Below are positions 1 to 9,264 of a stretch of DNA of 64,000 nucleotides, in pieces. The DNA comes from Mycolicibacterium sp. YH-1 (GTDB lineage: Bacteria; Actinomycetota; Actinomycetes; Mycobacteriales; Mycobacteriaceae). The first letter of the stretch is position 1. Each line of letters begins with the position of its first letter. The DNA lies in contig NZ_CP092915.1 in assembly GCF_022557175.1 (NCBI RefSeq), forward strand, positions 1,736,001-1,800,000. The letters are read 5' to 3'. Under the pieces are notes generated by a model that was given only the letters and a program-made list of their open reading frames with translations, was not told the DNA's origin and made no database searches. The position numbers and the translations under genes were made by a program.

Positions 1-1
1 C

Positions 2-877
2 AGCGTGATCGTCGCGCTCTACGGCGTCGTGTGGCTGAGCCTGCGGCTGATCGACCGCGCCGATCACCGGTTGGCGATGCTGTGGACGGCCGTCGGGATC
101 TGGACCGAGCCGCTGCGCAGCACGTTCGACTACGGCCAGGTCAACGTCATCCTGGTGTTGGCCGTGCTGGGCGCGGTCTACAGCAGTCGGTGGTGGCTGT
201 CGGGGCTACTGGTGGGTCTGGCGGCCGGCGTCAAGCTCACGCCCGCGGTGTCGGGGCTGTACTTCGTCGGGGCTCGACGCTGGGGCGCCGCCCTGTTCTC
301 GGCCGTTGTCTTCTTCGGCACGGTCGGTGTGTCCCTACTGGTCCTGGGTGGCCAGGCAAGCTACTACTTCACCGACCTGCTCGGCGACGCCGACCGCGTC
401 GGCCCGATAGGCACGTCGTTCAACCAGTCGTGGCGCGGGGGAATCTCCCGCATCCTGGGGCATGACGCTGAGTATGGCCCGGCAGTGGTGGTTGGCGTCG
501 TGGTCACGGCCGTGCTCGCGGTCCTCGCCTGGCGGGCCATCGGCGGAGCCCAGGACCGGCTGGGCGCAATCCTGATCGTGCAACTGTTCGGCCTGCTGCT
601 CTCGCCCATCTCATGGACGCACCACTGGGTGTGGTTGCTCCCGCTCATCCTCTGGCTGCTGTACGGAGCGTTGCGGGACCAGCCGGGCGCACGCTGGCTC
701 GGTTGGGGATGGCTGGTCCTGATTCTGGTCGGCGTGCCCTGGCTGCTGAGCTTCGCGCAGCCGAGCATCTGGGAGATCAGCAGGCCCTGGTACCTCGCGT
801 GGGCGGGCCTGATCTACATCGTCGCCACGCTAGTGACTCTGACGTGGATCGCGGTTACTGGTCGACGATCCCGTTGA
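2..877 (+). CDS. pimE: PimE-like polyprenol-phosphate-mannose-dependent alpha-1,2-mannosyltransferase (5' truncated by window edge)
   Basis: The reading frame is open at the window start, so this is the C-terminal ~291 residues of a GT-C (GT87/DUF2029) membrane glycosyltransferase. Repeated hydrophobic segments alternate with short loops carrying aromatic and charged residues, such as FDYGQVN near the visible N-terminus and SWTHHWVW around residue 200. In mycobacteria PimE adds an alpha-1,2-mannose to PIM4 on the periplasmic side, committing it to polar PIMs (PIM5/PIM6). The name rests on this fold plus the following gene order (pterin dehydratase, mutT2), which matches Rv1159-Rv1159A-Rv1160. 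Its last 23 bases overlap the 3' end of the convergent dehydratase gene. A different GT87 mannosyltransferase is the main alternative. Confidence 0.75.
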   Translation, partial: SVIVALYGVVWLSLRLIDRADHRLAMLWTAVGIWTEPLRSTFDYGQVNVILVLAVLGAVYSSRWWLSGLLVGLAAGVKLTPAVSGLYFVGARRWGAALFSAVVFFGTVGVSLLVLGGQASYYFTDLLGDADRVGPIGTSFNQSWRGGISRILGHDAEYGPAVVVGVVVTAVLAVLAWRAIGGAQDRLGAILIVQLFGLLLSPISWTHHWVWLLPLILWLLYGALRDQPGARWLGWGWLVLILVGVPWLLSFAQPSIWEISRPWYLAWAGLIYIVATLVTLTWIAVTGRRSR

Positions 878-1139
878 TATCGCCCGCCATCGCGATGTCC
901 TTTTCGGTGATACCGCCCTCGGAATGAGTGACGAGCATGAAAGTCACCGTCCGCCAACGAATGTCGATATCGGGATGGTGATCCTTGCTCTCCGCGTGCG
1001 CACCCACGCGGCGCACCGCGTCGATACCGTCGAGAAATGCCGGGAACTTGACCGACCGGCGCAGGACCCCGTCGGCGCGCTCCCATCCATGCAGATCGGC
1101 CAGTGCGGCGTCGACCTGTTCGTCCGTTAGTACAGCCAT
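855..1139 (-). CDS. 4a-hydroxytetrahydrobiopterin dehydratase (pterin-4-alpha-carbinolamine dehydratase)
   Basis: This 94-residue cytosolic protein matches the whole length of the PCD/DCoH family. The signature is complete: [13 protein letters not shown] followed by the THSEGGIT block, giving the paired active-site His and the distal His. The enzyme dehydrates carbinolamine pterin after aromatic amino-acid hydroxylation; in actinobacteria without an obvious hydroxylase partner its substrate is uncertain. The ATG at 1139 lies 8 nt after a TATACC box on the same strand, consistent with a nearly leaderless mRNA; longer in-frame starts upstream would run into mutT2. It is divergent from mutT2 and convergent with pimE, corresponding to Rv1159A. 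Confidence 0.88.
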   Translation of the reverse strand: MAVLTDEQVDAALADLHGWERADGVLRRSVKFPAFLDGIDAVRRVGAHAESKDHHPDIDIRWRTVTFMLVTHSEGGITEKDIAMAGDINGIVDQ

Positions 1140-1147
1140 GACCCTTG

Positions 1148-1155
1148 GGTATACC
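1148..1155. promoter_or_regulatory. Self-complementary GGTATACC, candidate shared -10 for divergent PCD and mutT2
   Basis: GGTATACC is a perfect 8-bp palindrome in the 26-bp gap between two divergent genes. Read either way it offers a TATACC hexamer: 8 nt before the PCD ATG (1139) and 10 nt before the mutT2 GTG (1166). Use as a symmetric bidirectional -10 element is inferred from position and sequence only. Confidence 0.4.
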
Positions 1156-1165
1156 GTCGCCGGCA

Positions 1166-1606
1166 GTGCCAAACCAGGAAACGACAAACACCGAATCGAC
1201 ACAGGTCGTCGTCGCGGGTGCTCTCATCGCCGACGGCGCGCTGCTGATCGCCCAACGTGAGCGGCCCCCCGAGCTGGCGGGCCTGTGGGAGCTGCCCGGC
1301 GGAAAGGTCGCATCGGGGGAGACCGAGCAGGCGGCGCTGGTGCGCGAACTGCGCGAGGAACTCGGTGTCGAGGTGAGCGTTGGCGCGCGCATCGGTGCCG
1401 ACGTCCCGCTTAACGGCGGGATGACGCTTCGGGCGTATGTGGTCACCCAGATCAGTGGCACCGTCGCGCCGCACGACCATCGCGCCCTGCGATGGGTGAC
1501 GGCCGACGAGCTGGCCGACGTGGACTGGGTGCCCGCCGACACCGCATGGTTGCCGGAACTCGCCGCGACGATCGCGGGATGGGATTCAGCCGTCCGTCGT
1601 GCATGA
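1166..1606 (+). CDS. mutT2: MutT2-type Nudix hydrolase
   Basis: A 146-residue Nudix protein with the box [11 protein letters not shown]...RELREELGV, fitting G-x5-E-x7-R-E-U-x-E-E-x-G-U with all metal-binding Glu residues. [13 protein letters not shown] upstream and LRAYVV plus HRALRWVT downstream are typical of MutT/MutT2 (Rv1160), which hydrolyses dCTP and 5-methyl-dCTP and helps sanitise the nucleotide pool. The GTG at 1166 gives a length close to the ~141 residues of the tuberculosis protein; a TTG at 1145 would add seven residues but lies on the candidate promoter. In H37Rv the narGHJI operon follows; here a DUF222/HNH gene does. Confidence 0.85.
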   Translation: MPNQETTNTESTQVVVAGALIADGALLIAQRERPPELAGLWELPGGKVASGETEQAALVRELREELGVEVSVGARIGADVPLNGGMTLRAYVVTQISGTVAPHDHRALRWVTADELADVDWVPADTAWLPELAATIAGWDSAVRRA

Positions 1607-1698
1607 GGTGGGAGACCTCCACACCGAACCTCAACGTTTCGACGTCGGCGGGCTGTGTAGGCCCGGAAATTGTCGGACCCCGCTGCGACAATGGTGTT

Positions 1699-2955
1699 AT
1701 GTCCTCAGCCGCAGCCCCTTTGGTCGCTGAGGCGCGTCCGGTTGAGCGTGTTGAGGTGTTGTTCGAGGAGTTGTCGGAGCTGTGCGGTCAGCGCAATGTG
1801 ATCGACAGCCGTGTGGTGGAGATTGTGGCCGAGTTGGACCGCGACGACTTGTGCGGCTCCACCGGCGCACGGACCATCCCGGCACTGGTGGCGTGGAAGA
1901 CCGGTACCTCACTGAAGAACGCTCACACCATCGCCGCCGTCGCACACCGCCTCGACCAGTTCCCCCGCTGCGCCGAGGGCATGCGTGAGGGACGACTGTC
2001 GCTGGATCAGGTCGGGGTCATCGCCGAGGGTGCAGCCGACGGCTCCGATGAGCACTACGCCCAACTGGCCGCGGTGGCCACCGTCAGCCAACTACGCACC
2101 GCGGTCAAACTCGAACCCCGACCCGACCCCCACCCGAAGCCTGAACCGCAGCGGACGATCACCAAGACTCCCGGTCCCGATGATGAGTACACGACGTGGC
2201 GGATCCGGTTGCCGCGCGTGGACGCCGCGAAGTTCGACACCGCCCTACAGTCCCATCGCGACGGGCTGATCGCGGCCTGGAAGCACGACCACGAAGCCGA
2301 CAACCAGGCTGGGGATCAGGTGCCGCCGTTTCCCGACGGTGTGGACGCGTTCATGGGATTGGTCGAGGCCGGCTGGGACGCCGAGGTCACCCGCCGCCCG
2401 CACGGGCAGCACACCACCGTGGTCGTGCACGTCGACGTCGAGACACCCGTGGCCGCACTGCATCTGGGTCCGCTACTGACCGATGACGAGCGCCGCTATC
2501 TGACCTGCGATGCGACCTGCGAGGTGTGGTTCCAACGCCACGGCCGCGTCATCGGGTCAGGCGGGGCCACCCGCACGGTCAACCGGCGGCTGCGCCGCGC
2601 ACTCGAGCACCGCGACCGGACGTGTGTGATACCCGGCTGCGGGGCCACCCGCGGTCTGCACGCCCATCACATCGTGCACTGGCACGACGGCGGGCTCACC
2701 GAACTGTCCAACCTCGTACTGGTCTGCCCCTATCACCACCGCCTGCATCACCGGCGCGGTATCACCATCACCGGACCCGCACACCGGCTCGTGATCACCG
2801 ACAGTGAGGGACAAACCCTGCACGCGGCATCGCTGGCCCGCCCACCAACCACGACCCCGCCCGACGTGCCGTCATACCCCGGGCCGACCGGCGAACGCGC
2901 CGACTGGTGGTGGTACACACCCTTCCAACCACAACCCCCACCAACAACGAACTAA
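1699..2955 (+). CDS. DUF222 / HNH endonuclease-domain protein (13E12 repeat family)
   Basis: A 418-residue protein with an N-terminal helical DUF222 region (about residues 15-300) and a C-terminal HNH nuclease motif near residues 310-360: a CVIPGC zinc knuckle, HAHHIVHWHDGG, then NLVLVCPYHH and HH. This is the layout of the mycobacterial 13E12 family, multicopy in these genomes and often beside mobile DNA, although most members lack proven activity. The ATG at 1699 follows a GACAAT hexamer by 6 nt; the open frame extends upstream into mutT2 but that part is not family-like. The C-terminal tail is Pro/Thr-rich. No inverted repeats or duplicated target site were seen around it. Confidence 0.85.
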   Translation: MSSAAAPLVAEARPVERVEVLFEELSELCGQRNVIDSRVVEIVAELDRDDLCGSTGARTIPALVAWKTGTSLKNAHTIAAVAHRLDQFPRCAEGMREGRLSLDQVGVIAEGAADGSDEHYAQLAAVATVSQLRTAVKLEPRPDPHPKPEPQRTITKTPGPDDEYTTWRIRLPRVDAAKFDTALQSHRDGLIAAWKHDHEADNQAGDQVPPFPDGVDAFMGLVEAGWDAEVTRRPHGQHTTVVVHVDVETPVAALHLGPLLTDDERRYLTCDATCEVWFQRHGRVIGSGGATRTVNRRLRRALEHRDRTCVIPGCGATRGLHAHHIVHWHDGGLTELSNLVLVCPYHHRLHHRRGITITGPAHRLVITDSEGQTLHAASLARPPTTTPPDVPSYPGPTGERADWWWYTPFQPQPPPTTN

Positions 2956-2982
2956 CCCCGCGCGTCCGGGGATGGTTCACGG

Positions 2983-3255
2983 TCAGTAGTGCAGCCGGTC
3001 GCCCACCACGCGGGGCTCGGTGCGGCTCTCCGGATGCTGCGCTGTGTACAGCGGATGCATCAGCACAGGATGGCGGCAGTGGGGGCAGGATTCCTTCGCC
3101 TTGTTGGCCGATGCGACCGTCAGGTGGTGACATGCGGCACACCGCACGACGAACGCGCTGCCGATCCAGTTCATCATGCCCAGGTAGATGGCCACCGTGG
3201 TCGCCGACGCCAGGACGACGATCAGCGTGACGGTGAGTGCTTCGTAGAGCGCCAT
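2983..3255 (-). CDS. Small membrane protein with a C-terminal zinc ribbon
   Basis: 90 residues: one strongly hydrophobic N-terminal helix (about 5-35) followed by two C-x2-C pairs, CAAC and CPHC, about 17 residues apart, which look like a zinc ribbon, then a polar tail. The start is decided by a good Shine-Dalgarno, GGAGG, 8 nt before the ATG at 3255; the upstream TTG at 3270 overlaps that site. It lies about 60 bp downstream of the small Cys-rich gene on the same strand, so co-transcription is possible. No family recognised. A membrane-anchored metal or nucleic-acid-binding role is only a guess. Confidence 0.65.
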   Translation of the reverse strand: MALYEALTVTLIVVLASATTVAIYLGMMNWIGSAFVVRCAACHHLTVASANKAKESCPHCRHPVLMHPLYTAQHPESRTEPRVVGDRLHY

Positions 3256-3315
3256 GTTCGATGCCTCCAATCGCCGCCCGACTAATCCACGGTACGCCGG
3301 TATTCGTCGAGGTCG

Positions 3316-3483
3316 TCAAGCCTTTCGCGCACGTTTGTAGACCTTCTCGAGGTCTTTGCCGCGAATACCTGACAGTTCGGCCTTGTGCACCTTGTGAAGC
3401 ACCAGTGGGCAGCGCTTACAGCGGGGTTTGGAGCGACAGCACTTCTTCTTGGGTTTGGCGCCGGCGAGCTTGCTGACCTTCAC
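3316..3483 (-). CDS. Small basic Cys-cluster protein (55 aa)
   Basis: A GTG start with AGAGG just upstream opens a 55-codon frame. The product is very basic (about one third Lys/Arg). Four Cys fall in a tight block (KKKCCRSKPRCKRC) near residues 14-25, suggesting a metal knuckle, followed by an amphipathic basic tail (ELSGIRGKDLEKVYKRARK). It sits head-to-head with typA, 64 bp away. I believe similar short proteins occur upstream of typA in other mycobacteria but could not check. Nucleic-acid or ribosome binding is inferred from charge and Cys spacing; no named family. Confidence 0.6.
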   Translation of the reverse strand: MKVSKLAGAKPKKKCCRSKPRCKRCPLVLHKVHKAELSGIRGKDLEKVYKRARKA

Positions 3484-3547
3484 ATGACCTCTCGTTGCTC
3501 ATCACTCGTTTTCGCGATTGGTTACCCGCGCTGCGACAATGAACGAC

Positions 3548-5437
3548 GTGGATTTTCGTAACGTAGCCATCGTCGCCCATGTTGATCATGGCAAGACGAC
3601 CCTCGTCGATGCGATGCTGCGTCAGTCCGGCGCTCTCTCCCATCGCGGTGATGACGCCATCGAACGGCTCATGGACTCTGGTGACCTGGAGAAGGAAAAG
3701 GGCATCACCATCCTGGCCAAGAACACCGCGGTGCACCGGCAGCACCCCGACGGCTCGATGACGGTGATCAACGTCATCGACACTCCGGGGCACGCGGACT
3801 TCGGCGGTGAGGTCGAACGCGGCCTGTCCATGGTCGACGGCGTCCTGCTGCTGGTCGACGCCTCCGAGGGCCCGCTGCCGCAGACCCGGTTCGTGCTGCG
3901 TAAGGCTCTGGCCGCGCACCTGCCGGTGATCCTGGTGGTCAACAAGACCGACCGGCCCGACGCGCGCATCGCCGAGGTCGTCTCGGAGAGCCACGACCTG
4001 CTGCTCGACGTCGCGTCGGATCTGGATGCGGAAGCGCAGACGGCTGCCGAGGAGGCTCTCGGGCTTCCGGTGCTGTATGCATCCGGTCGCGCTGGCATCG
4101 CCAGCACCGTCGAGCCCGCCAACGGGGAGAACCCCGAGGGCGAGAATCTCGACGCGCTGTTCGACGTCCTCATGGAGCACATCCCGCCGCCGCAGGGCGA
4201 CCCCGAGGCTCCGCTTCAGGCGCTGGTCACCAACCTCGACGCCTCGGCGTTCCTCGGCCGTCTGGCACTGGTCCGCATCTACAAGGGCAAGCTGCGCAAG
4301 GGCCAGCAGGTCGCGTGGATGCGCGAGGTGGACGGTCATCCCGTCATCACCAACGCCAAGATCACCGAACTGCTTGCCACGGTCGGTGTAGAGCGCAATC
4401 CCACCGACGAGGCCATCGCCGGTGACATCGTCGCCGTCGCGGGCATGCCCGAGATCATGATCGGCGACACGCTGGCCGACCCGGACCACGCGCACGCGTT
4501 GCCCCGCATCACCGTCGACGAGCCCGCGATCTCGGTGACCATCGGCACCAACACCTCGCCGCTGGCCGGGAAGGTGTCCGGGCACAAACTGACGGCGCGC
4601 ATGGTCAAGTCCCGGTTGGACAGCGAACTGGTCGGCAACGTGTCGATCAAGGTTGTCGACATCGACCGCCCCGACGCCTGGGAGGTGCAGGGCCGTGGTG
4701 AGCTGGCGCTGGCCATTCTGGTCGAGCAGATGCGCCGCGAGGGCTTCGAGCTGACCGTCGGCAAGCCGCAGGTGGTTACCCGCACGATCGACGGCAAGCT
4801 GCACGAGCCGTTCGAGGCGATGACCATCGACTGTCCCGAGGAGTTCGTCGGCGCCGTCACCCAGCTGATGGCCGCCCGCAAGGGCCGCATGGAGGATATG
4901 GCCAACCACGCGGCGGGCTGGGTCCGGATGGACTTCATCGTGCCCAGCCGCGGGCTCATCGGCTTCCGCACCGACTTCCTGACGCTGACGCGCGGCACCG
5001 GCATCGCCAACGCGGTGTTCGACGGCTACCGGCCGTGGGCTGGCGAGATCCGCGCACGCCACACCGGCTCGCTGGTCTCCGACCGCACCGGTTCGGTGAC
5101 ACCGTTCGCGATGACCCAGCTGTCAGATCGTGGTCAGTTCTTCGTCGAGCCCGGCGATGACACCTACGAGGGCCAGGTCGTCGGAATCAACCCGCGCGCC
5201 GAGGACCTCGATGTCAACGTGACCCGCGAGAAGAAGCTCACCAACATGCGGTCCTCGACCGCCGACGTCTTCGAGACGCTCGCGAGGCCGATGGAGCTGA
5301 GCCTCGAACAGGCCATGGAGTTCTGCGCCGAGGATGAGTGCGTTGAGGTCACGCCGGAGATCGTGCGCGTGCGCAAGGTCGAGCTGGTCGCCAGCCTGCG
5401 GGCCAGGGCCAAGGCTCGCGCCAAGACTCGCGGCTGA
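3548..5437 (+). CDS. typA: Ribosome-associated translational GTPase TypA/BipA
   Basis: 629 residues, full length for TypA. The G domain shows G1 [10 protein letters not shown]3 [12 protein letters not shown] and G4 NKTDRPDA. The EF-G-like domains II, III and V follow, and the BipA-specific C-terminal region includes [11 protein letters not shown] and the [11 protein letters not shown] block. TypA binds the ribosome at the EF-G site and supports assembly and translation under stress. The GTG at 3548 gives a protein starting as in M. tuberculosis ([11 protein letters not shown]) and lies 7 nt after GACAAT, consistent with a leaderless message; an ATG at 3539 is the alternative. H37Rv counterpart is Rv1165. 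Confidence 0.95.
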   Translation: MDFRNVAIVAHVDHGKTTLVDAMLRQSGALSHRGDDAIERLMDSGDLEKEKGITILAKNTAVHRQHPDGSMTVINVIDTPGHADFGGEVERGLSMVDGVLLLVDASEGPLPQTRFVLRKALAAHLPVILVVNKTDRPDARIAEVVSESHDLLLDVASDLDAEAQTAAEEALGLPVLYASGRAGIASTVEPANGENPEGENLDALFDVLMEHIPPPQGDPEAPLQALVTNLDASAFLGRLALVRIYKGKLRKGQQVAWMREVDGHPVITNAKITELLATVGVERNPTDEAIAGDIVAVAGMPEIMIGDTLADPDHAHALPRITVDEPAISVTIGTNTSPLAGKVSGHKLTARMVKSRLDSELVGNVSIKVVDIDRPDAWEVQGRGELALAILVEQMRREGFELTVGKPQVVTRTIDGKLHEPFEAMTIDCPEEFVGAVTQLMAARKGRMEDMANHAAGWVRMDFIVPSRGLIGFRTDFLTLTRGTGIANAVFDGYRPWAGEIRARHTGSLVSDRTGSVTPFAMTQLSDRGQFFVEPGDDTYEGQVVGINPRAEDLDVNVTREKKLTNMRSSTADVFETLARPMELSLEQAMEFCAEDECVEVTPEIVRVRKVELVASLRARAKARAKTRG

Positions 5438-5444
5438 CGACGAT

Positions 5445-5621
5445 CTAGCGGCGAGGGACGAGCCGCACTGAGGCGTCAGGCAACTCAATGCGGGGATGCT
5501 CGCGGTTGAAGGCGGCGATGTCGGCGTCAATGCGCCGCGATGCGGTTCGTAGTCCTCGAATGACACGGCGAAGCTGCCAAACCGCCGCGATCGCGAGCAT
5601 TAGCCACCACACGACATCCAT
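5445..5621 (-). CDS. Small single-pass membrane protein (58 aa)
   Basis: A 58-codon frame with ATG at 5621 preceded by GAGAGG at about 8 nt spacing. The N-terminus is one transmembrane helix with Trp pairs (MDVVWWLMLAIAAVW, residues 1-15), followed by a basic stretch (RRVIRGLRTASRR) and a polar tail. Topology would be N-out/C-in with the basic segment cytosolic. It is convergent with typA, only 7 bp from its stop codon. No family recognised; support comes from the ribosome-binding site, membrane-helix pattern and coding-like third positions. The KstR-like palindrome about 100 bp upstream could lie in its promoter. Confidence 0.5.
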   Translation of the reverse strand: MDVVWWLMLAIAAVWQLRRVIRGLRTASRRIDADIAAFNREHPRIELPDASVRLVPRR

Positions 5622-6130
5622 CTACGTCGCCTCTCTCGTCGTGTCCGAGCCGGTCCTGCCTGTCGGGCCGCCGCGGCTCCGGCAGACCCTAACTTGACGC
5701 CGCTGTAAATATCAGGCAAATAGATAGAACACGTTCTAGAAGTATTTCGCAGTCGCTAGGAATGTGTGGGTCCGGCAAATGCCATCTGGAAGCGCGGCGA
5801 TCGACCAGGCCACTCGGGCCGACGCCAGGTATTCCAGGCAGTCCGCTCGCTATTCGTGTTGACCTAGGCATACGTCTCATCAGCTCCTTGACCATGCAAG
5901 TTCTGGCGGAGATCGAGCGTTCGTCGTCGGAGCGCCCGCGGCGCGAGACGATGCTCAACCCGGCCACCCCTGGGGCACTAGATCGGATCCATGCAACGAC
6001 ATACAGGGACCGTGTAGCGAACACCAGCTAAGTCCGATGAGGCGCCGAGTCGTCCAGCTCTCGACCCAGGATGTGCGTTGCCGATGCCACTGGGCGAGGG
6101 GCTCAGAGGCCTGCCGATACCCTGAACACC
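5622..6130. other. Gene-poor intergenic stretch upstream of lpqW
   Basis: About 500 bp with visibly lower GC than the neighbours and no reading frame I can support: open frames on both strands are short, lack ribosome-binding sites and have poor codon composition. It contains a KstR-type palindrome and, at its right edge, the lpqW promoter. It may hold a decayed gene or an untranslated RNA; nothing in the sequence decides this. Confidence 0.5.
5725..5738. promoter_or_regulatory. KstR-type TetR operator candidate
   Basis: TAGAACACGTTCTA fits the KstR core TNNAACNNGTTNNA at every fixed base, with flanking symmetry (TAG/CTA). KstR represses cholesterol-catabolic genes in actinobacteria. Here the motif sits alone in a gene-poor interval, 104 bp from the start of the 58-aa membrane protein (minus) and about 390 bp before lpqW (plus). 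The match is direct; binding is inferred. Confidence 0.4.
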
Positions 6131-8005
6131 GTGCCGGAACCCGTACGCGTCATTGCCGCGATATCCGCGCTGGTGACGTTGGTGGCGGCGTGCACCGTCA
6201 GCCCGCCCCCGGCGCCCCAGAGCACCGACACCACCGAGAGCACTCCGCCGCCGCCGATGAAGGCGACGCAGATCATCATGGCCATCGACTCGATCGGCGC
6301 CGGGTTCAATCCACACCTGATGTCGGATCAGTCGCCGGTGAACGCGGCGATCTCCTCGCTGGTTCTGCCGAGTTCGTTCCGGCCCATCGCCGATCCGGCG
6401 ACGCCGACCGGGTCGCGGTGGGAGCTGGACACCTCGCTGCTGGAGTCGGCGGAGGTGACGAGCGAGGTCCCCTTCACCGTCACGTACAAGATTCGGCCAG
6501 AGGCGTCGTGGACCGATAACGCACCGATCGCCGCCGACGACTACTGGTACCTCTGGCGCCAGATGGTCGGCGAGCCCGGTGTCGTCGACCCCGCGGGTTA
6601 TGACCTGATCACCGGAGTTCAGTCGGTCGAGGGCGGCAAGACCGCGGTGGTCACGTTCTCCCAGCCGTATCCGGCGTGGCGAGAACTGTTCAACGACATC
6701 CTTCCCGCGCACATCGTCAAGGACATTCCGGGCGGGTTCGCCGCGGGACTGGCGCGTGTGATGCCGGTGACCGGCGGCCAGTTCCGTGTGGAGAGCATCG
6801 ATCCGCAGCGCGACGAAATACTGTTGGCGCGCAACGACCGCTACTGGTCGGTGCCCGCCAAGCCCGATCTGATTCTGTTCCGGCGCGGGGGAGCGCCTGC
6901 CGCGCTGGCTGATTCGATCCGCAACCGCGACACCCAGGTGGCTCAGGTGCATGGCGGCCAGGCAGCGTTCGCCCAGCTGTCCGCGATTCCCGACGTGAGG
7001 ACTGCGCGCATCGTCACGCCGCGGGTTTTGCAGCTGACGCTGCGCGCGCAGCAGCCGATGCTGGCCGACCCGCAGGTGCGCAAGGCGGTCCTCGGGCTTA
7101 TCGATGTGGATCTGCTGGCCGCCGTCGGTGCGGGCAGCGACAACACCGTGACGCTGGCCCAGGCGCAGGTGCGCTCGCCGTCCGACCCGGGTTACACCCC
7201 GACGGCCCCGCCCGCGATGACCAAGGAGGCGGCGCTGACTCTGCTCGCCGAGTCCGGCTATCAGGTTCAGCTCGCCGATCCAGCGCCGCCGTCCACTCCG
7301 GGTAACCCGCTACCCAACGACGACCGCGGCCGGATCACCAAGGACGGTCAACCACTCACGCTGGCGCTGGGCGTCGCCGCCAACGACCCGACGTCGGTGG
7401 CCGTCGCCAACACCGCCGCCGACCAGCTGCGCAGCGTCGGCATCGCCGCGTCGGTGGTCGCGCTTGATCCGCCAGTTCTCTACGGCGAAGCGCTCGCCGA
7501 GAACCGCGTCGATGCGATCGTCGGCTGGCACCAGGCCGGTGGCGATCTGGCCACCGCGCTGGCATCGCGCTACGGCTGCCCCGCGTTGGAGGCCACCGCC
7601 GTCGCGACGGCTCCACCGGTTCCGCCGGGGGATCCGACGCCCACAACGACCACCACGACCGCGTCGCCCGTGCCTACTCCGACACCGGGCGCGACGAGCA
7701 CCGTCACCAGCCCCGCCCCGGCGCCCGAGTCCGACCAGCTGATTCAGGCGCCCAGTAACCTGACCGGAATCTGCGACCGCAGCATTCAGCCGAAGATCGA
7801 CGCCGCACTCGACGGCACCGAGAACATCGCCGACGTGCTCAAGGCCGTTGAACCCCGGCTGTGGAACATGTGGACCGTGATGCCGATCCTGCAGGACACC
7901 ACGATCGTCGCGGCGGGCCCCAGCGTGCAGAACGTGAGCCTGTCGGGTGCGGTCCCGGTCGGCATCGTCGGCGACGCGGGAAAGTGGATCAAGGTTCCGC
8001 AGTAG
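6131..8005 (+). CDS. lpqW: Lipoprotein LpqW, regulator of PIM/LAM branch
   Basis: 624 residues. A short signal peptide ends in the lipobox LVAAC with the lipidated Cys at residue 21, followed by a Pro/Thr linker and a substrate-binding-protein fold (SBP_5/DppA-like; [15 protein letters not shown] is typical). In mycobacteria LpqW acts at the point where PIM4 goes either to polar PIMs or to lipomannan/LAM, and it interacts genetically with PimE, also in this window. The GTG at 6131 follows a TACCCT -10 by 7 nt, so the message is probably leaderless. A Pro/Thr-rich insertion lies near residues 500-530. The 3' end overlaps the ClC gene by 17 bp. Confidence 0.9.
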   Translation: MPEPVRVIAAISALVTLVAACTVSPPPAPQSTDTTESTPPPPMKATQIIMAIDSIGAGFNPHLMSDQSPVNAAISSLVLPSSFRPIADPATPTGSRWELDTSLLESAEVTSEVPFTVTYKIRPEASWTDNAPIAADDYWYLWRQMVGEPGVVDPAGYDLITGVQSVEGGKTAVVTFSQPYPAWRELFNDILPAHIVKDIPGGFAAGLARVMPVTGGQFRVESIDPQRDEILLARNDRYWSVPAKPDLILFRRGGAPAALADSIRNRDTQVAQVHGGQAAFAQLSAIPDVRTARIVTPRVLQLTLRAQQPMLADPQVRKAVLGLIDVDLLAAVGAGSDNTVTLAQAQVRSPSDPGYTPTAPPAMTKEAALTLLAESGYQVQLADPAPPSTPGNPLPNDDRGRITKDGQPLTLALGVAANDPTSVAVANTAADQLRSVGIAASVVALDPPVLYGEALAENRVDAIVGWHQAGGDLATALASRYGCPALEATAVATAPPVPPGDPTPTTTTTTASPVPTPTPGATSTVTSPAPAPESDQLIQAPSNLTGICDRSIQPKIDAALDGTENIADVLKAVEPRLWNMWTVMPILQDTTIVAAGPSVQNVSLSGAVPVGIVGDAGKWIKVPQ

Positions 8006-9242
8006 CACTGTCAGACAGGGCCACCTGCCTGCGCTCTCGCGCGACCCGGATGACGTGCGCGGTGGCGGCCGCGACCGCGAACACCAGCAGCAGCCACACC
8101 GGCGGACGCGCGAGTTCCCACACGAACAGCGCAGCCCACACCGGTGCGCGCTGGGTCACCGCCAGGACGCCCGCGGCGCACGTCAGCGACACGGCGGCCA
8201 CCTGAATGTCGGTGCCCGCCAGGTGATTCAGCGTCAGCGTCGCCAGCGATCCCGCGGCCGCACCCGTCGCCAACGCGGGAGTGATCATGCCGCCGATGGC
8301 GCCCGCGCGAAGGAATAGCGCAGTCAGCAGGGGTTTGAGTGCCAGCAGCACCGCTGCGCCACCCAGCGTCAGACTCGCGTTGACGCTGACGGTGAGGATG
8401 CTGCGGCCGTTGCCCGGGAGCTCGGGCCACCAGATCGAGCAGACACCCGTCGCCAGGCCCGCGAACGCGATCGCAGGAACCAGTGTCCACGAACGGATCT
8501 GGGGTTTCGGTCGTGCCATCGACATCAACCTGTCGAAGGACAGGCCCACCGCCACCGACAGTGGCGCGATCGCCAACGCCAGAAAGACGAACAGGTAGGA
8601 CAGGCTCGGGTCCGGCCACGTGAGCGAATGCTCGAAGTGGGTGACCGGCGAGGCGACGGCCACCGCCAGACTCGACGTTATCAACGCGGTGCCCAGCGCC
8701 CGAGGATGCCACGTGCCCAACAGGATTCGTGCCGCGAACAGTGCGCCGCCCAGCGGCACGCTGTACACCGCGCCCAGCCCGGCGCCAGCCGCGCAGGCCA
8801 GCAGGATCTCGCGGTCGCGTGGTGTGAGCGACAGGCGGGATATGCCCAGATCGCCGAACGACGCGGCGAGTTGACGGGGTGCCCCCTCCCGTCCCAGCGA
8901 GGCCCCCGCCCCCACCAGTAGAACTTGCAGGCCCGCGTCGATCGACATGCGCAGCCGGGGGATCGGCCGATGCTCGGCGATAGTCGACGAGAGGCTCGGC
9001 ACGTCGGCGCGCCGACGCAGCGCCCACCAACCGAGGCCCGCCAGCGCGCAGCCGATCATTGGGCCGACTGCCCTTCGAACCGGACTGCTGTCACCAACGC
9101 CGGTGAGCAGCGTGCCGAACGAATAGTGGTAGGTCAGATGCTCCACGGCGTGCAACAGAAGGGTTGTGGCCGCGCCCGCGGCCCCAGCGAGCAGCCCGAT
9201 GACGACCACAGCACACGAGTACTCCACGGCGCGCCGCGACAC
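7989..9242 (-). CDS. ClC-family chloride channel / H+-Cl- antiporter
   Basis: 417 residues with about ten hydrophobic helices. It carries the ClC signature GREGAP in the first half, whose Glu is the gating glutamate, and a central [22 protein letters not shown] segment. It is shorter than EriC/ClcA (~470) and has no CBS domains. The protein should move Cl- with or without proton coupling across the inner membrane; transporter versus channel cannot be settled from sequence alone. It is convergent with lpqW and divergent from mshB with a 22-bp gap, so both starts share a very short promoter region. Confidence 0.85.
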   Translation of the reverse strand: MSRRAVEYSCAVVVIGLLAGAAGAATTLLLHAVEHLTYHYSFGTLLTGVGDSSPVRRAVGPMIGCALAGLGWWALRRRADVPSLSSTIAEHRPIPRLRMSIDAGLQVLLVGAGASLGREGAPRQLAASFGDLGISRLSLTPRDREILLACAAGAGLGAVYSVPLGGALFAARILLGTWHPRALGTALITSSLAVAVASPVTHFEHSLTWPDPSLSYLFVFLALAIAPLSVAVGLSFDRLMSMARPKPQIRSWTLVPAIAFAGLATGVCSIWWPELPGNGRSILTVSVNASLTLGGAAVLLALKPLLTALFLRAGAIGGMITPALATGAAAGSLATLTLNHLAGTDIQVAAVSLTCAAGVLAVTQRAPVWAALFVWELARPPVWLLLVFAVAAATAHVIRVARERRQVALSDSATAEP

Positions 9243-9264
9243 CGGGTGAATCTATCGTGAGGCA

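Noticed and set aside
1699..2955. DUF222/HNH gene as part of an active mobile element or homing intron
   Set aside because: No terminal repeats, target-site duplication or split host gene found; listed only as a 13E12-type protein.
3416..5062. 548-codon open frame on the minus strand inside typA
   Set aside because: Antisense shadow of a high-GC gene; no ribosome-binding site, no recognisable domain, and it opposes an unmistakable TypA.
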